Positions 1-8,182 of a DNA stretch of 44,721 nucleotides are shown here, in pieces. Numbering within the stretch: position 1 is the first letter of the stretch; each line of letters begins with the position of its first letter. Position numbers and translations under genes: made by a program. The DNA lies in the NCBI GenBank assembly GCA_020725665.1, contig DYEO01000063.1:1-44721 (forward strand), read 5' to 3'. The notes under the pieces were generated by a model. It did no database searches, had not been told where the DNA came from, and worked only from the letters and a program-made list of their open reading frames with translations. This DNA is from Dethiobacter sp. (lineage in GTDB: Bacteria > Bacillota > Dethiobacteria > DTU022 > UBA8154).

Positions 1-108
1 CAGCCATTACGGTCAAGAGATATTGCCATATTGGCTGATTTTGCCCACAGTATACCATAAATTATGGTTGTTATGCAAGCATTAATTAGAACCTATTATA
101 TTGCCTTT
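1..108. other. Left-edge non-coding flank of a truncated transporter gene
   Basis: This AT-rich stretch holds no convincing gene. It lies beyond the premature stop of the GPH transporter. The last transporter-like codons on the minus strand are near 138-143, so roughly 1-137 appears to be sequence that replaced the normal 3' end of that gene. No terminal inverted repeat or transposase could be recognised in the part that is visible. Confidence 0.4.
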
Positions 109-1233
109 TCAAAGAACAAAACTTATTTGGTGGGTCACTAGGTCCGTAATGGCGGAAATCATGGCGTCGGGTACAATAAAAAGGCTGGAGAGGGGCAGGC
201 CCGCCAGGCCCATGACTAAAAAGGCAAAATTAAGCGGGGTTAGGCCTAAAACAGGCTCTCCCAGCATAAAAAACCAGGGCAGGATCAGGGTAAAGAGAAA
301 GAGTGAGATCACCGTTACCGCTTTAAGGCCAATCCTTTTGGCCAGGAAGTTGACCAGGGGGAAAGCAAGGACAGCGACGCTAAAGGTGGCGGCAAAAAAC
401 ATGGAGGTCTGCTCCTGCTCCAGGCCCAGCAGCACGGTCACATAAAAAGGCAGGCTCAGCGTGATAATGTTGAAGCCAAACCAGAAGGTAATATTGCCCA
501 CAATGAAAAAACGAAAAGCCCTGTTTTTAAAAGTCGTCCGTACAGCTTTCATCAGACCCAGGCCGGCAGGTTCGGCCGCGGCATAATCCCTTTCCCGAAT
601 TAGGGTGGGCAGGTACAGCAGGACTAGGCCTGACAACCCAAAAATCCAGACCATACCCCTGAAACCCCAAACTCCAATGAGCATGCCCGATCCCACCAGG
701 GCAACCGCCACTCCCACCAGAGAAAAGACGGCCCGTAGCGTTGCCAGATCCACCCTGTCATTCTTAGTACGGGCAAGCTCGGGCATGAGTGCCAGATAGG
801 GGCAGACATAGACCGTAAAAAGAAAGAAATAGGCAGCCAGCATCAGGACCAGGTAGAGGACATTGGTAGGAATCTGCCAGAATAAAATACAGATACGTGC
901 ATCCCCTGCAGCAGGAGGGTTAAAGAGGGCTATGAAGACAAGTATATAAAAAATCCCGCCGGCAAGGAGGAAGGGTATGCGCCGGCCCAGCCTTCCCCTG
1001 AAATTGTCGGACCAGAAGGCTATCAGAGGGTCGGCGACAGCATCAACAACCCTGCCGAACACCATAATGGACCCGAAAGCGGCCGCATGCATGAGTGGTC
1101 CCCTGCCATCGTGGGCAGTCACGTAGTAATAGAGCAGCCAGGTTATCACCACCCTGTCCAGCATGGCCCAACCGGCCGTGGAGGCGGCATAAAGAAGCTT
1201 CCCCGGGAAAGACAGTTTTTTAACCAGGTTAAT
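109..1233 (-). pseudogene. GPH-family sugar:cation symporter, C-terminally truncated
   Basis: Membrane carrier of the glycoside-pentoside-hexuronide:cation symporter family (major facilitator superfamily), which couples sugar uptake to a cation gradient. Family features seen are the N-terminal segment ending in WAMLDRVVITWLLYYY, the R-x-G-R-R-x-P-F loop after helix 2 and the late PDAMISAITDL motif. Right after ITDL the family normally continues with a charged D/E..G.RREG loop and about 100 more residues. Here it changes to unrelated residues and stops, so the last helices are missing. The family-like N-terminus begins upstream of the first ATG (1164), and no ATG, GTG or TTG occurs between the preceding gene's stop (1249-1251, same frame) and that ATG. 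An ATT at 1233-1231 sits about 8 nt from a GGAG ribosome binding site. It follows the glycosidase-like gene, probably in one operon. Probably non-functional. Confidence 0.7.
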
Positions 1234-1248
1234 CAGCCCCTCTCCATT

Positions 1249-3093
1249 TCATTTTTTCTTCCCCTCCCTCCTGCTGTGCCTTACACCGTAAACACTGTAA
1301 AGGGCAAAGGCAAGAAAACCAGCAGCCGAGGCAAAGGCCTGCCCCGTAGCGGCCCGCCCTTTTTGCTGCTCCACCGTTTCACAGCAAAAACCGTTGTCCA
1401 TTTGTGCCCGGCTGAAAAAGCGCCCCCGATCCAGGTTTAAGGAGAGGAGGTCATTCGCGGCAGCCAGGGGCCAGGGATTTGCAGCATGACGCGAGGCGAC
1501 TCCCCGCACAGGCCCCCTGTCACAGTAATAGGGATTATGCCGTGAATGGATCCAGCGTACCGTGTTCCTGTAAACAGCATCTCTGCTCTGACAAAAACCG
1601 TAATAGGCCAAAAGCTGCAGGCTGCCCGGCGGGTTGTCATAGAGTTCGTGCCGCCCCCTGCCGTCAACGCACCAGGCGAACATGGGGCCAAAAGGCCCTT
1701 CCACCACACCCCACCTGAACACGGCGCGGCGCAGTGCTGTAGCGTGCCGGGCCAGGTCGGCGGGATATTTCCACATTTTGCTTTGCTGCAGCCCGGCCAG
1801 GAAGGCCAGGGCACGCTGGGCCAGGACATTGTCATAAATAAGAAAAGGATACTTAACGGGGTCGTCGGACGGGTCCAAAAAAGTGCCGTAGAGCCCCGTT
1901 TTGCGGTCACGTTGCGCCAGCAGCTTGGCCGCCAGTACGGCCAGCCCTTCCTTAATCACCTTTTCCCGCAGGATCGATGCATCCCCGCTACTTAAAAGGT
2001 ATGCTTCCAGCGCCAGCACATATGCTGCCAACTGGTCCAGCTCAAAGCCGGGATAGAGCAGCACGCCGTTGATATAATGGGCATGCTCACCCGCCCGCTC
2101 CAGGTGGCGTCCATACACCGCCAGCAGCACCTGCCTGGCGGTTTCCCCGTCCACAAGCAGCAGGCCGGGAAAACTCCAGAGCAGGCAGTCCCTGCTCCAG
2201 AAAGCGGCACTTACATAGTAACGGGGGCTGCGCGATGTTACGGGCACCCACGCATCCGTATCCAGCGCCCTGCCCAGGGCAAAGAAATAGTTGAAGAAAA
2301 GATTCCTGTTGGCCGCAGCCCCGTGCTGCACAAGTTTAAGCTTCCTTGCCTGAAACCACGCTTCCGTTTCCGTCAGTAGCGCGGCAAAACCCCTGCGTCT
2401 CAGGTCGACAACGGTGGCGCCTGCCCCGCTCCCTTCAAGATTAACCGACATATACAGGGGTAGCGCAGCCTTTTCCCCCGGTTGTAACCTTAGTGCCTGC
2501 ATTCCCCGGGCACACCCGAGTTCATTTTTACTGAGCCGCCACTCCCCATTATTTCCCAGTCCCAGGGCCAAAGCAGCCAGCGGTACGCCGCTGCGCGCCT
2601 CCAGGACGAGGCTGTTAGTCCAGCCGTCAAAAGAAATTTCGTGCTCTCCCCGCACTTTTTTTGCTTTGAAGATATGGTGCCGTACATCGCCCCATGCCAC
2701 GTCAAAGCCGGCCGCAAAGGACACTGCATACGCACCGTGGTGCGTAAATTGCAGGAGATAGACCGCACCGCGGTGACCGGGAGGAGCAAAAATTGTCCCC
2801 TCAACCAGTATTTCTCCTATTTTGCTTTTAAAGCGGGGAAGCCAGGCATGCCTGTAACTCCAGCAAAATTTAAGATGGATATTTCTGCCGTTCAAATTTA
2901 GAAAGGGTACAATCAGGGGACCCTTTGCTCCGGTAAAGGCCAGGAGTCCCGCAGCACCCATGTGCAGCACGTTCAGCGAGCGGATGCCGCCGTCCCGCGG
3001 GTTAATCTCCGGCAGGGCAAGGTACTCATTACCGGTGACAAGCAGGAGCCTGTATTTTGTCTCAGCAGGAACGGTTAAAATGTCCTCGGGCAT
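1249..3093 (-). CDS. Six-hairpin (alpha/alpha)6 glycosidase-like protein
   Basis: Probable glycoside hydrolase of 614 aa with no signal peptide, so likely cytoplasmic. The N-terminal 230 residues look like a beta-sandwich. From about residue 250 the repeated aromatic and Asp/Glu-rich helices resemble an (alpha/alpha)6 barrel. Visible motifs are FWSRDCLLWSFPGLLL, LYPGFELDQLAAYVLALEAYL (cited in part), YDNPPGSLQLLAYYGF and a C-terminal DNGFCCE...G.A.TGQAFA block, reminiscent of GH125 and related glucosidase/mannosidase families. The start has a strong GGGGAGGGG five bases upstream. The stop is followed in the same frame by the sugar symporter, which suggests uptake and cleavage of a common saccharide. 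The exact family and substrate are not certain. Confidence 0.6.
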   Translation of the reverse strand: MPEDILTVPAETKYRLLLVTGNEYLALPEINPRDGGIRSLNVLHMGAAGLLAFTGAKGPLIVPFLNLNGRNIHLKFCWSYRHAWLPRFKSKIGEILVEGTIFAPPGHRGAVYLLQFTHHGAYAVSFAAGFDVAWGDVRHHIFKAKKVRGEHEISFDGWTNSLVLEARSGVPLAALALGLGNNGEWRLSKNELGCARGMQALRLQPGEKAALPLYMSVNLEGSGAGATVVDLRRRGFAALLTETEAWFQARKLKLVQHGAAANRNLFFNYFFALGRALDTDAWVPVTSRSPRYYVSAAFWSRDCLLWSFPGLLLVDGETARQVLLAVYGRHLERAGEHAHYINGVLLYPGFELDQLAAYVLALEAYLLSSGDASILREKVIKEGLAVLAAKLLAQRDRKTGLYGTFLDPSDDPVKYPFLIYDNVLAQRALAFLAGLQQSKMWKYPADLARHATALRRAVFRWGVVEGPFGPMFAWCVDGRGRHELYDNPPGSLQLLAYYGFCQSRDAVYRNTVRWIHSRHNPYYCDRGPVRGVASRHAANPWPLAAANDLLSLNLDRGRFFSRAQMDNGFCCETVEQQKGRAATGQAFASAAGFLAFALYSVYGVRHSRREGKKK

Positions 3094-3257
3094 TCGTTCC
3101 CCTCCCCTGGTCCGCTTTTACGGCAATCATGTAACTGCAAAGAAGATTTTCTTTAACCCATGTCTTGTTACCTGCATAGCTCTTGAAAATATAATTTACC
3201 GGCAAATAATTAGCGGTGGCGCACCTAGCGCATTTTGGAAATCAGCTGTGGGCATTT

Positions 3258-4094
3258 TCAGGGTAGTTGCTTTAAATTTACCTTTAGCGTTTTGATGTCA
3301 TTAACCAATTGGACGAGTGGAGCAATGGTGGCTTTAACGATCCTTTCACCTATTTCTCTGGAATGTCCTGCAGGGTCCCCTATGGGCCCGGGGGATTCTT
3401 CCGGCCAACAGCAGTTCATTACCTCTTCCTGTTCAAGCCAGGGGATGGTAATTCCCGGGGGTGTTACGGGAATGAAGTTCTGTAATTCAAGGGGGTATGG
3501 TTTTGGCATAAAACCGATTACTTTTGCCCGCCGTACTTCCGCGCCAAAGAGCTCCGAGACTGATGTTTCCACAAGGCAGGCATGGCCCCAGCGGGGCGGT
3601 TTGCCCATTTCATTCAAGATTTCCCGGGAAATTTCATCTGCCAGTACAAAAAAATTACCCAGGGCAAAAAAAGCCCCTGTTTCCTTGGTGAGCTGTCGCA
3701 TGGCCTCTTCAATGAATGGAGGATTGGGGTAATGGCCGTTGATAAAGATCACCTTTTTAAAGCCCATTTTGACCAGCGATCTGGCCACGTCGACGTATAG
3801 GGAGATTAAGGTGGCCGGCTGCAGTGTAAATGTGCCCGGGTAACGGCTGAAAGCGGGCAGATCGGAATAGCCGAAAGGTATGGTGGGGGCCACAACCGGT
3901 TTTACCGTGTCAAAGGTTTCCATGGCAACCATTTTTGCCAGTCCGGTGCAGATAATGTTGTCCACATCGAGCGGCAGATGATGGCCATGCTGTTCCGTTT
4001 GTCCCACGGGCAAAAGCGCCACATCAGTAAGCTTGAGACGTTCTTCTATTTCAGGCCAGGACATTAGGCGCAGAAAGATTTCCTTATCATTCAT
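3258..4094 (-). CDS. Creatininase-family metal-dependent amidohydrolase
   Basis: Member of the creatininase/MftE/FAPy-deformylase family, metal-dependent cytoplasmic enzymes that open cyclic amides or remove formyl or peptide groups. The N-terminal block ALLPVGQTEQHGHHLPLDVD supplies the usual Glu34, His36 and Asp45 metal ligands, followed by an INGHYPN segment and a WGHACLVETS block with the further His/Glu ligands. Length (278 aa) is normal. The start at 4094 has GGAGGT 8 nt upstream; a longer frame to 4130 lacks a good site. It is transcribed divergently from the mbl gene and has no mycofactocin genes beside it, so its substrate cannot be inferred. Confidence 0.82.
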   Translation of the reverse strand: MNDKEIFLRLMSWPEIEERLKLTDVALLPVGQTEQHGHHLPLDVDNIICTGLAKMVAMETFDTVKPVVAPTIPFGYSDLPAFSRYPGTFTLQPATLISLYVDVARSLVKMGFKKVIFINGHYPNPPFIEEAMRQLTKETGAFFALGNFFVLADEISREILNEMGKPPRWGHACLVETSVSELFGAEVRRAKVIGFMPKPYPLELQNFIPVTPPGITIPWLEQEEVMNCCWPEESPGPIGDPAGHSREIGERIVKATIAPLVQLVNDIKTLKVNLKQLP

Positions 4095-4242
4095 TTTTCC
4101 ATACCTCCACACGATTTTTTTGTAAAACAATCATTTATTTTATTTATTTTGGCCATAGGTCTAAATTGCATCATTGTTATACACCAAATAGCGAGGATAG
4201 GTCAAGCAAAACATCTATACAAAAAATGTATATATATTCCTG

Positions 4243-4271
4243 TTGCTGCCATCTGAACAGGTTGGTATAAT
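4243..4271 (+). promoter_or_regulatory. Sigma-A-type promoter of the mbl gene with internal inverted repeat
   Basis: TTGCTG (4243-4248), a 17-bp spacer and a perfect TATAAT (4266-4271) lie 40 bp upstream of the MreB/Mbl start. A CCTGTT (4239-4244) / AACAGG (4256-4261) inverted repeat overlaps the -35 and spacer and could be an operator; that part is inferred. Confidence 0.6.
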
Positions 4272-4310
4272 TTCAATAAAAAGGAATGGCCACAGAAAGG
4301 GGAAAACCTT

Positions 4311-5324
4311 ATGTCATTTATTTCGGGGTTATTCTCCAGAAATATCGGCATTGACTTGGGAACAGCCAATACCCTCATTTACGCAAAAGGAAAGGGCATT
4401 ATCTTAAGAGAACCGACCGTTGTAGCCATACAAAGGAAGACCGGCTATGTGCTGTCCGCAGGCGGAGAAGCGCAAAAGATGATCGGACGAACCCCTGAAG
4501 ATATCCTCATTGTTAAACCGATCAGGGACGGCGCGATCTCCAACTTTCATGCCACCAAAACAATGCTGCGGGAATTCATTTCCAGGATTTACCCCAGGCG
4601 TTCCCCTTTTCCCCTGCACGCCGTGGTCAGCGTCTCCCTGGATGTTACTGAAATTGAAAAAAGGGCAGTTATAGAAGCCACCAGGCAGGCAGGGGCTAAA
4701 ACAGTATACCTTGTGGAAAACTCCATAGCGGGAGCCATGGGAATCAATCTGCCTATTGAGGATAATTCAGCCAACATGATCGTGGATATCGGGGGTGGCA
4801 CCTCCGAGGCTGCGGTAATTGCCCTGGGCGGTATTGTGAGTAAAAACTGCTTAAGGTTGGGCGGGGAACAGTTTAATGACGCGATCATTCAATATATCCG
4901 TAAAAAATACAATTTCCTGGTGGGGGAGCGGACAGCGGAAGATATTAAAATAAAGATCGGTTCTGCCTATTCTTCAAGCCAAAACCAGCCCATGGAGGTC
5001 AGGGGAACAGACCTTGTAAGCAGAATGCCAGGGAAATTGTCATTGAATTCCCGGGAGATCGCAAACGTGCTTTCGGAAATAATCGAGTCCATTATCAAGG
5101 TTATTAAAAAGACACTCGAAGAGACTCCGGTGGAACTGATGACTGATATTATGAGTAAAGGCATTGTTATGACAGGCGGAGGCGCTCTTTTAACCGGTTT
5201 CCCTGACATTGTGGAAAAAACAACCAGATTGCCCGTTTCCCTGGCGGAGCACCCTCTGGACAGCGTAGCCCTGGGAACGGGTAAAATGCTGTCATCCATG
5301 ACCCTGTTGAAAAAAATAACCTGA
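4311..5324 (+). CDS. MreB/Mbl-type rod-shape actin homologue
   Basis: Bacterial actin that polymerises on the membrane and guides elongation-phase peptidoglycan synthesis. The 337-aa protein has the full actin ATPase fold: phosphate-1 motif GIDLGTANTLIY near the N-terminus, phosphate-2 motif VDIGGGTSEAAVI in the middle, and an adenosine motif TGGGALLTG near residue 290. The N-terminus MSFISGLFSRNIG is typical of membrane-binding MreB/Mbl proteins. The gene stands alone rather than beside mreC/mreD, so it is most likely an Mbl or MreBH-type paralogue. It has its own promoter and an AGAAAGGGG ribosome binding site. Confidence 0.9.
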   Translation: MSFISGLFSRNIGIDLGTANTLIYAKGKGIILREPTVVAIQRKTGYVLSAGGEAQKMIGRTPEDILIVKPIRDGAISNFHATKTMLREFISRIYPRRSPFPLHAVVSVSLDVTEIEKRAVIEATRQAGAKTVYLVENSIAGAMGINLPIEDNSANMIVDIGGGTSEAAVIALGGIVSKNCLRLGGEQFNDAIIQYIRKKYNFLVGERTAEDIKIKIGSAYSSSQNQPMEVRGTDLVSRMPGKLSLNSREIANVLSEIIESIIKVIKKTLEETPVELMTDIMSKGIVMTGGGALLTGFPDIVEKTTRLPVSLAEHPLDSVALGTGKMLSSMTLLKKIT

Positions 5325-5348
5325 TAAAAAATCTGGACTTTAACTTAA

Positions 5349-5367
5349 ATTCAGAGGAATTCTGAAT
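5349..5367. repeat. Short inverted repeat between mbl and chemoreceptor genes
   Basis: Perfect 7-bp arms ATTCAGA/TCTGAAT are separated by 5 bases, 25 bp after the mbl stop. There is no T-tract, so it may be an operator or a weak hairpin rather than a terminator. Confidence 0.35.
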
Positions 5368-5376
5368 GACGGGGGC

Positions 5377-6318
5377 ATGAATCCCTTTTTTTACGTTTAC
5401 AAGAATTTTGAAAAGAAGAAGGAATTATGGAAAATGACAGAGAATTACAACTTGATAAATAAGGGGGGGTTAGAATTGCAGGACAATCCTGATAAGCATC
5501 GATTAATCGATTGCATTGTTGCAGCAGCGCCGTTTTTTCAAAAACTGAGTAACATGGACGTAGCTGTTGCCGTAGCTGATCGAAACCAGACATTGTTGGA
5601 ATATATCCCGGGCAAAAAAATTGATCATAAACAAACGCCCGGCGCTGTCTGCCCAGAAAAAACAATTCTCTGGCAGTCTGTGCTTGCAGAGAAGAAATTG
5701 GTTAAAAAAGTCGGGAAAGAAGCATTTGGTTTCCCTTATTTGGGAATTGCCGTCCCCATCAAAGATCAAAAAGGAAATATTCTTGGGGGGATATCCCTTA
5801 CCCAGGCGCTTGATAAACAGGACATGTTGCTCACGATGGCTGATGAATTACAAAAAGCTATCCATGATACCAGCGCCGCAACGGAAAAATTGGCTGGTGA
5901 AGCACAGGAATTATCGGCAATCGGAGATACCCTGTCTCAACTGTCCAAGGTTTTGGCGAACGAAGTGTCTGAAACAGATTCCGTTTTAAAGATAATCAAA
6001 AAAATAACGGGACAGACAAACCTCCTCGGCCTTAATGCCTCCATTGAGGCAGCCCGGGTTGGTGAGAAAGGCAGGGGCTTTGGTGTTGTTGCAGCTGAAA
6101 TCAGGAAACTAGCTGAACACAGCTCCAGTTCGTTAAAACAAATTGAAACCATATTACATACTCTAAGAGATGTAAGTGACCAAATAAGCGAGGTTATCGG
6201 CAGTATCGGAGAAATTGCCGGTGGTCAGGCCGAAGATTCGCAAAAGGTTGCCGAAACCGTGCAAAAGATAAGTCTCATGGCTGACAAGCTGGTCAGTTAT
6301 TCCGAGGAAATGTTCTAA
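5377..6318 (+). CDS. Soluble methyl-accepting chemotaxis-type protein
   Basis: Small cytoplasmic chemoreceptor-like signalling protein of 313 aa or fewer. No transmembrane segment is present. Residues about 45-165 form a PAS/Cache-like sensor region ([27 protein letters not shown]). The C-terminal half is a coiled coil with the conserved CheA/CheW-contacting hairpin tip, including [18 protein letters not shown] and [18 protein letters not shown]. It is short for an MCP, with few heptads and no C-terminal CheR-tethering pentapeptide. The start is uncertain: ATG at 5377, ATG at 5434 after AAGAAGGAA, or a TTG behind a G-rich site near 5475. No chemotaxis genes are adjacent. Confidence 0.83.
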   Translation: MNPFFYVYKNFEKKKELWKMTENYNLINKGGLELQDNPDKHRLIDCIVAAAPFFQKLSNMDVAVAVADRNQTLLEYIPGKKIDHKQTPGAVCPEKTILWQSVLAEKKLVKKVGKEAFGFPYLGIAVPIKDQKGNILGGISLTQALDKQDMLLTMADELQKAIHDTSAATEKLAGEAQELSAIGDTLSQLSKVLANEVSETDSVLKIIKKITGQTNLLGLNASIEAARVGEKGRGFGVVAAEIRKLAEHSSSSLKQIETILHTLRDVSDQISEVIGSIGEIAGGQAEDSQKVAETVQKISLMADKLVSYSEEMF

Positions 6319-6543
6319 AAGTGAAGGGTATTAACCCTAATCCTTTAAATAAATTGGGGGTTTACCATTATTTTTTTTTGTGATATATTAAAAAATGCTT
6401 ATGGGTATATCGCCGGATTGCATGCCCTTATACCATTAGAACTCCTAAAGATAATATATGAGAGCACCTATTTTATCCGGTAAATACTAGATGGAGCTTT
6501 GATTTATACATTTTAGAATACTATGTTGAGGGTCAAACAGGCC
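6319..6543. other. AT-rich intergenic region upstream of the hydrogenase locus
   Basis: 225 bp with no gene. It contains a short GGGT/ACCC inverted repeat just after the chemoreceptor stop and a T9 run, and presumably carries the promoter of the Rieske-hydrogenase operon. No good -35/-10 pair could be assigned. Confidence 0.4.
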
Positions 6544-6975
6544 ATGGCTGAAAAAAAACTTGAAAGGAAAGATTTTTTTAAATACATGGCCGGGGCTTTC
6601 TCCAATGCCGGCTTAAACTTGGTGGATTCCCTATATAAAAATATTGAATCAAAAGTACAGAACGGAATCTGGGAAAAAGCAATTAGTTTAAACGAAATAG
6701 AAACATTGCCCAGGTTGATTTTTTTAAAGGGTTATTGGATATTTATTGTAAATAAGGGTGAATATGCCTTTAAAGCTCTGTGCCCCCATGACAATTCTTT
6801 TCTTCAATATCGACTGCCTGACAACAACCTTTTCTGCTTGCGCTGTTCCCGTTACTACTGCCCCGCAACAGGTCGCTGCCTTAATACTGAAAATCCAGAA
6901 CAAGGTAACTTTAATTTAAAACCATTGCCTTTAAAAAAAACCGAAGGGGGGATTTTTATCTACCTGGAAAAATAA
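6544..6975 (+). CDS. Rieske-like iron-sulfur protein with C-x-H / C-x2-C ligands
   Basis: A 143-aa protein with a C-terminal Rieske-like domain. Canonical Rieske proteins bind [2Fe-2S] with C-x-H and C-x2-H. Here, numbering from 6544, the first box is C80-P-H82 and the second is C98-L-R-C101, so the second His is replaced by Cys; C106 and C112 follow. The N-terminus (ERKDFFKYMAGAFSNAG) resembles a degenerate twin-arginine signal with Arg-Lys, so export is possible but unproven. The ATG at 6544 follows GAGGGTC; an upstream ATG at 6523 lacks a clear site. It lies 76 bp before the hydrogenase small subunit on the same strand and probably belongs to that operon. An electron-transfer role with the hydrogenase is inferred. 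Confidence 0.6.
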   Translation: MAEKKLERKDFFKYMAGAFSNAGLNLVDSLYKNIESKVQNGIWEKAISLNEIETLPRLIFLKGYWIFIVNKGEYAFKALCPHDNSFLQYRLPDNNLFCLRCSRYYCPATGRCLNTENPEQGNFNLKPLPLKKTEGGIFIYLEK

Positions 6976-7051
6976 TGCGGGCATGCATCGGTTTTCAGTT
7001 TGCTAGTTAGTAGGGAGGGCGGTTGTTTAAAATTTAACAAAGGAGGTTGGG

Positions 7052-8182
7052 ATGATGCGCGAACAATTGAAGCAGAAAGAAACCGGTTTAATCAAGATGG
7101 AGTTTAGGGGAATATCCAGACGGTCCTTTTTGAAGTTTTGCGCCGCTACGGCTGCATTGTTGGGGTTGGAAAGCTCTTATGGCAGTATTTTTGCTGCAGC
7201 TGCGGAAGAAGCCATCAAGAAAAAACCTGTTATCTGGCTGCAGGGACAGGGTTGTACAGGCTGTAGTGCTTCGCTGCTCTCTTCGTTAAATCCGGGCCCG
7301 GCAGAAATACTGCTGGACATGATCTCCATGAGGTTTAACACGACGGTGATGAACGGCACAGGCCACGTCAGCGTGCAGGTTCTTGAAGAAACATTTAAAG
7401 AGGGAAATTACCTGCTGGCTATAGAGGGTTCAATTCCCACAGAGGATTCCCGTTATTGCATTGTGGAGGGAATGGGCTTTAAGGAACTGGTATTAAAGGC
7501 AGCTAAAAATGCCGAGGCCGTTGTTGCCGTGGGGACCTGCGCTACGTATGGCGGCATTCCCAGGGCCGGACTTACCGGTGCTGTAGGTGTTTCTGAAATT
7601 ATTTCGGACAAGCCTGTGGTGAATATTGCCGGTTGCCCCATGAATCCCTCGTGGCTCATGGGAACACTGCTGTATTATTTAAGCTTCCAGGAGCTTCCCG
7701 CCCTGGACAAGACAGGCAGACCCCTTGCTTATTACGGCAATCACAACATTCACGAAACCTGCCCCCGCGTTTCTTATTATGAAAATGGGCAGTTTCTGGT
7801 TGACTGGAATGACCCGGCGACTTCCAACTGGTGCCTGCTGCTTGCCGGCTGCAAGGGTCCGGTTACGTACGCCGACTGCAATCGCAACTGGTGGAATGAT
7901 GGGGTGAGCAACTGTATCCGCTCGGGAGCTCCCTGTGCCGGTTGTGTCCAGCCCCAGTTTTATAAGGACTTCTCTCCCCTTTATGCTCCTCTCTTTACTC
8001 CCGTAACAGGGGACAAAGGTGGGGAAAAACCTGCCCCGGCCCCGGCAGAGCCGGCCGCTCAAACCGGGGGGCTTGATGCCAAATCGGTTCTCCTCGGTGT
8101 CGGCATCGCAGCTGCCCCGCTGGTTGCCAACAAAGTTGCAAATTCGCTGAAAAACAAGAAAGGGGAGGTAAAGCGTGGCTAA
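7052..8182 (+). CDS. hyaA: [NiFe] uptake hydrogenase small subunit
   Basis: Electron-transferring subunit of a membrane-associated group 1-like hydrogenase, exported folded by the Tat system. The signal peptide carries SRRSFLK (Arg23-Arg24) followed by a hydrophobic stretch. The proximal cluster motif CTGC is at Cys68/Cys71, with later GTCATYGG and GCPMNP ligands. The HETCPR, GCKGP, NWWND and CAGC blocks provide the medial and distal clusters. After a Pro/Ala-rich linker, the last 40 residues contain one hydrophobic segment (SVLLGVGIAAAPLVANKVAN) ending in Lys-rich residues, a C-terminal membrane anchor. AAAGGAGGTTGGG precedes the start. The end overlaps the large-subunit gene by 8 bp. Confidence 0.95.
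   Translation: MMREQLKQKETGLIKMEFRGISRRSFLKFCAATAALLGLESSYGSIFAAAAEEAIKKKPVIWLQGQGCTGCSASLLSSLNPGPAEILLDMISMRFNTTVMNGTGHVSVQVLEETFKEGNYLLAIEGSIPTEDSRYCIVEGMGFKELVLKAAKNAEAVVAVGTCATYGGIPRAGLTGAVGVSEIISDKPVVNIAGCPMNPSWLMGTLLYYLSFQELPALDKTGRPLAYYGNHNIHETCPRVSYYENGQFLVDWNDPATSNWCLLLAGCKGPVTYADCNRNWWNDGVSNCIRSGAPCAGCVQPQFYKDFSPLYAPLFTPVTGDKGGEKPAPAPAEPAAQTGGLDAKSVLLGVGIAAAPLVANKVANSLKNKKGEVKRG

Noticed and set aside
101..3093. Several long plus-strand frames opposite the symporter and glycosidase genes
   Set aside because: They lack ribosome sites and family-like sequence, and lie opposite clearly conserved minus-strand proteins; they are shadows.
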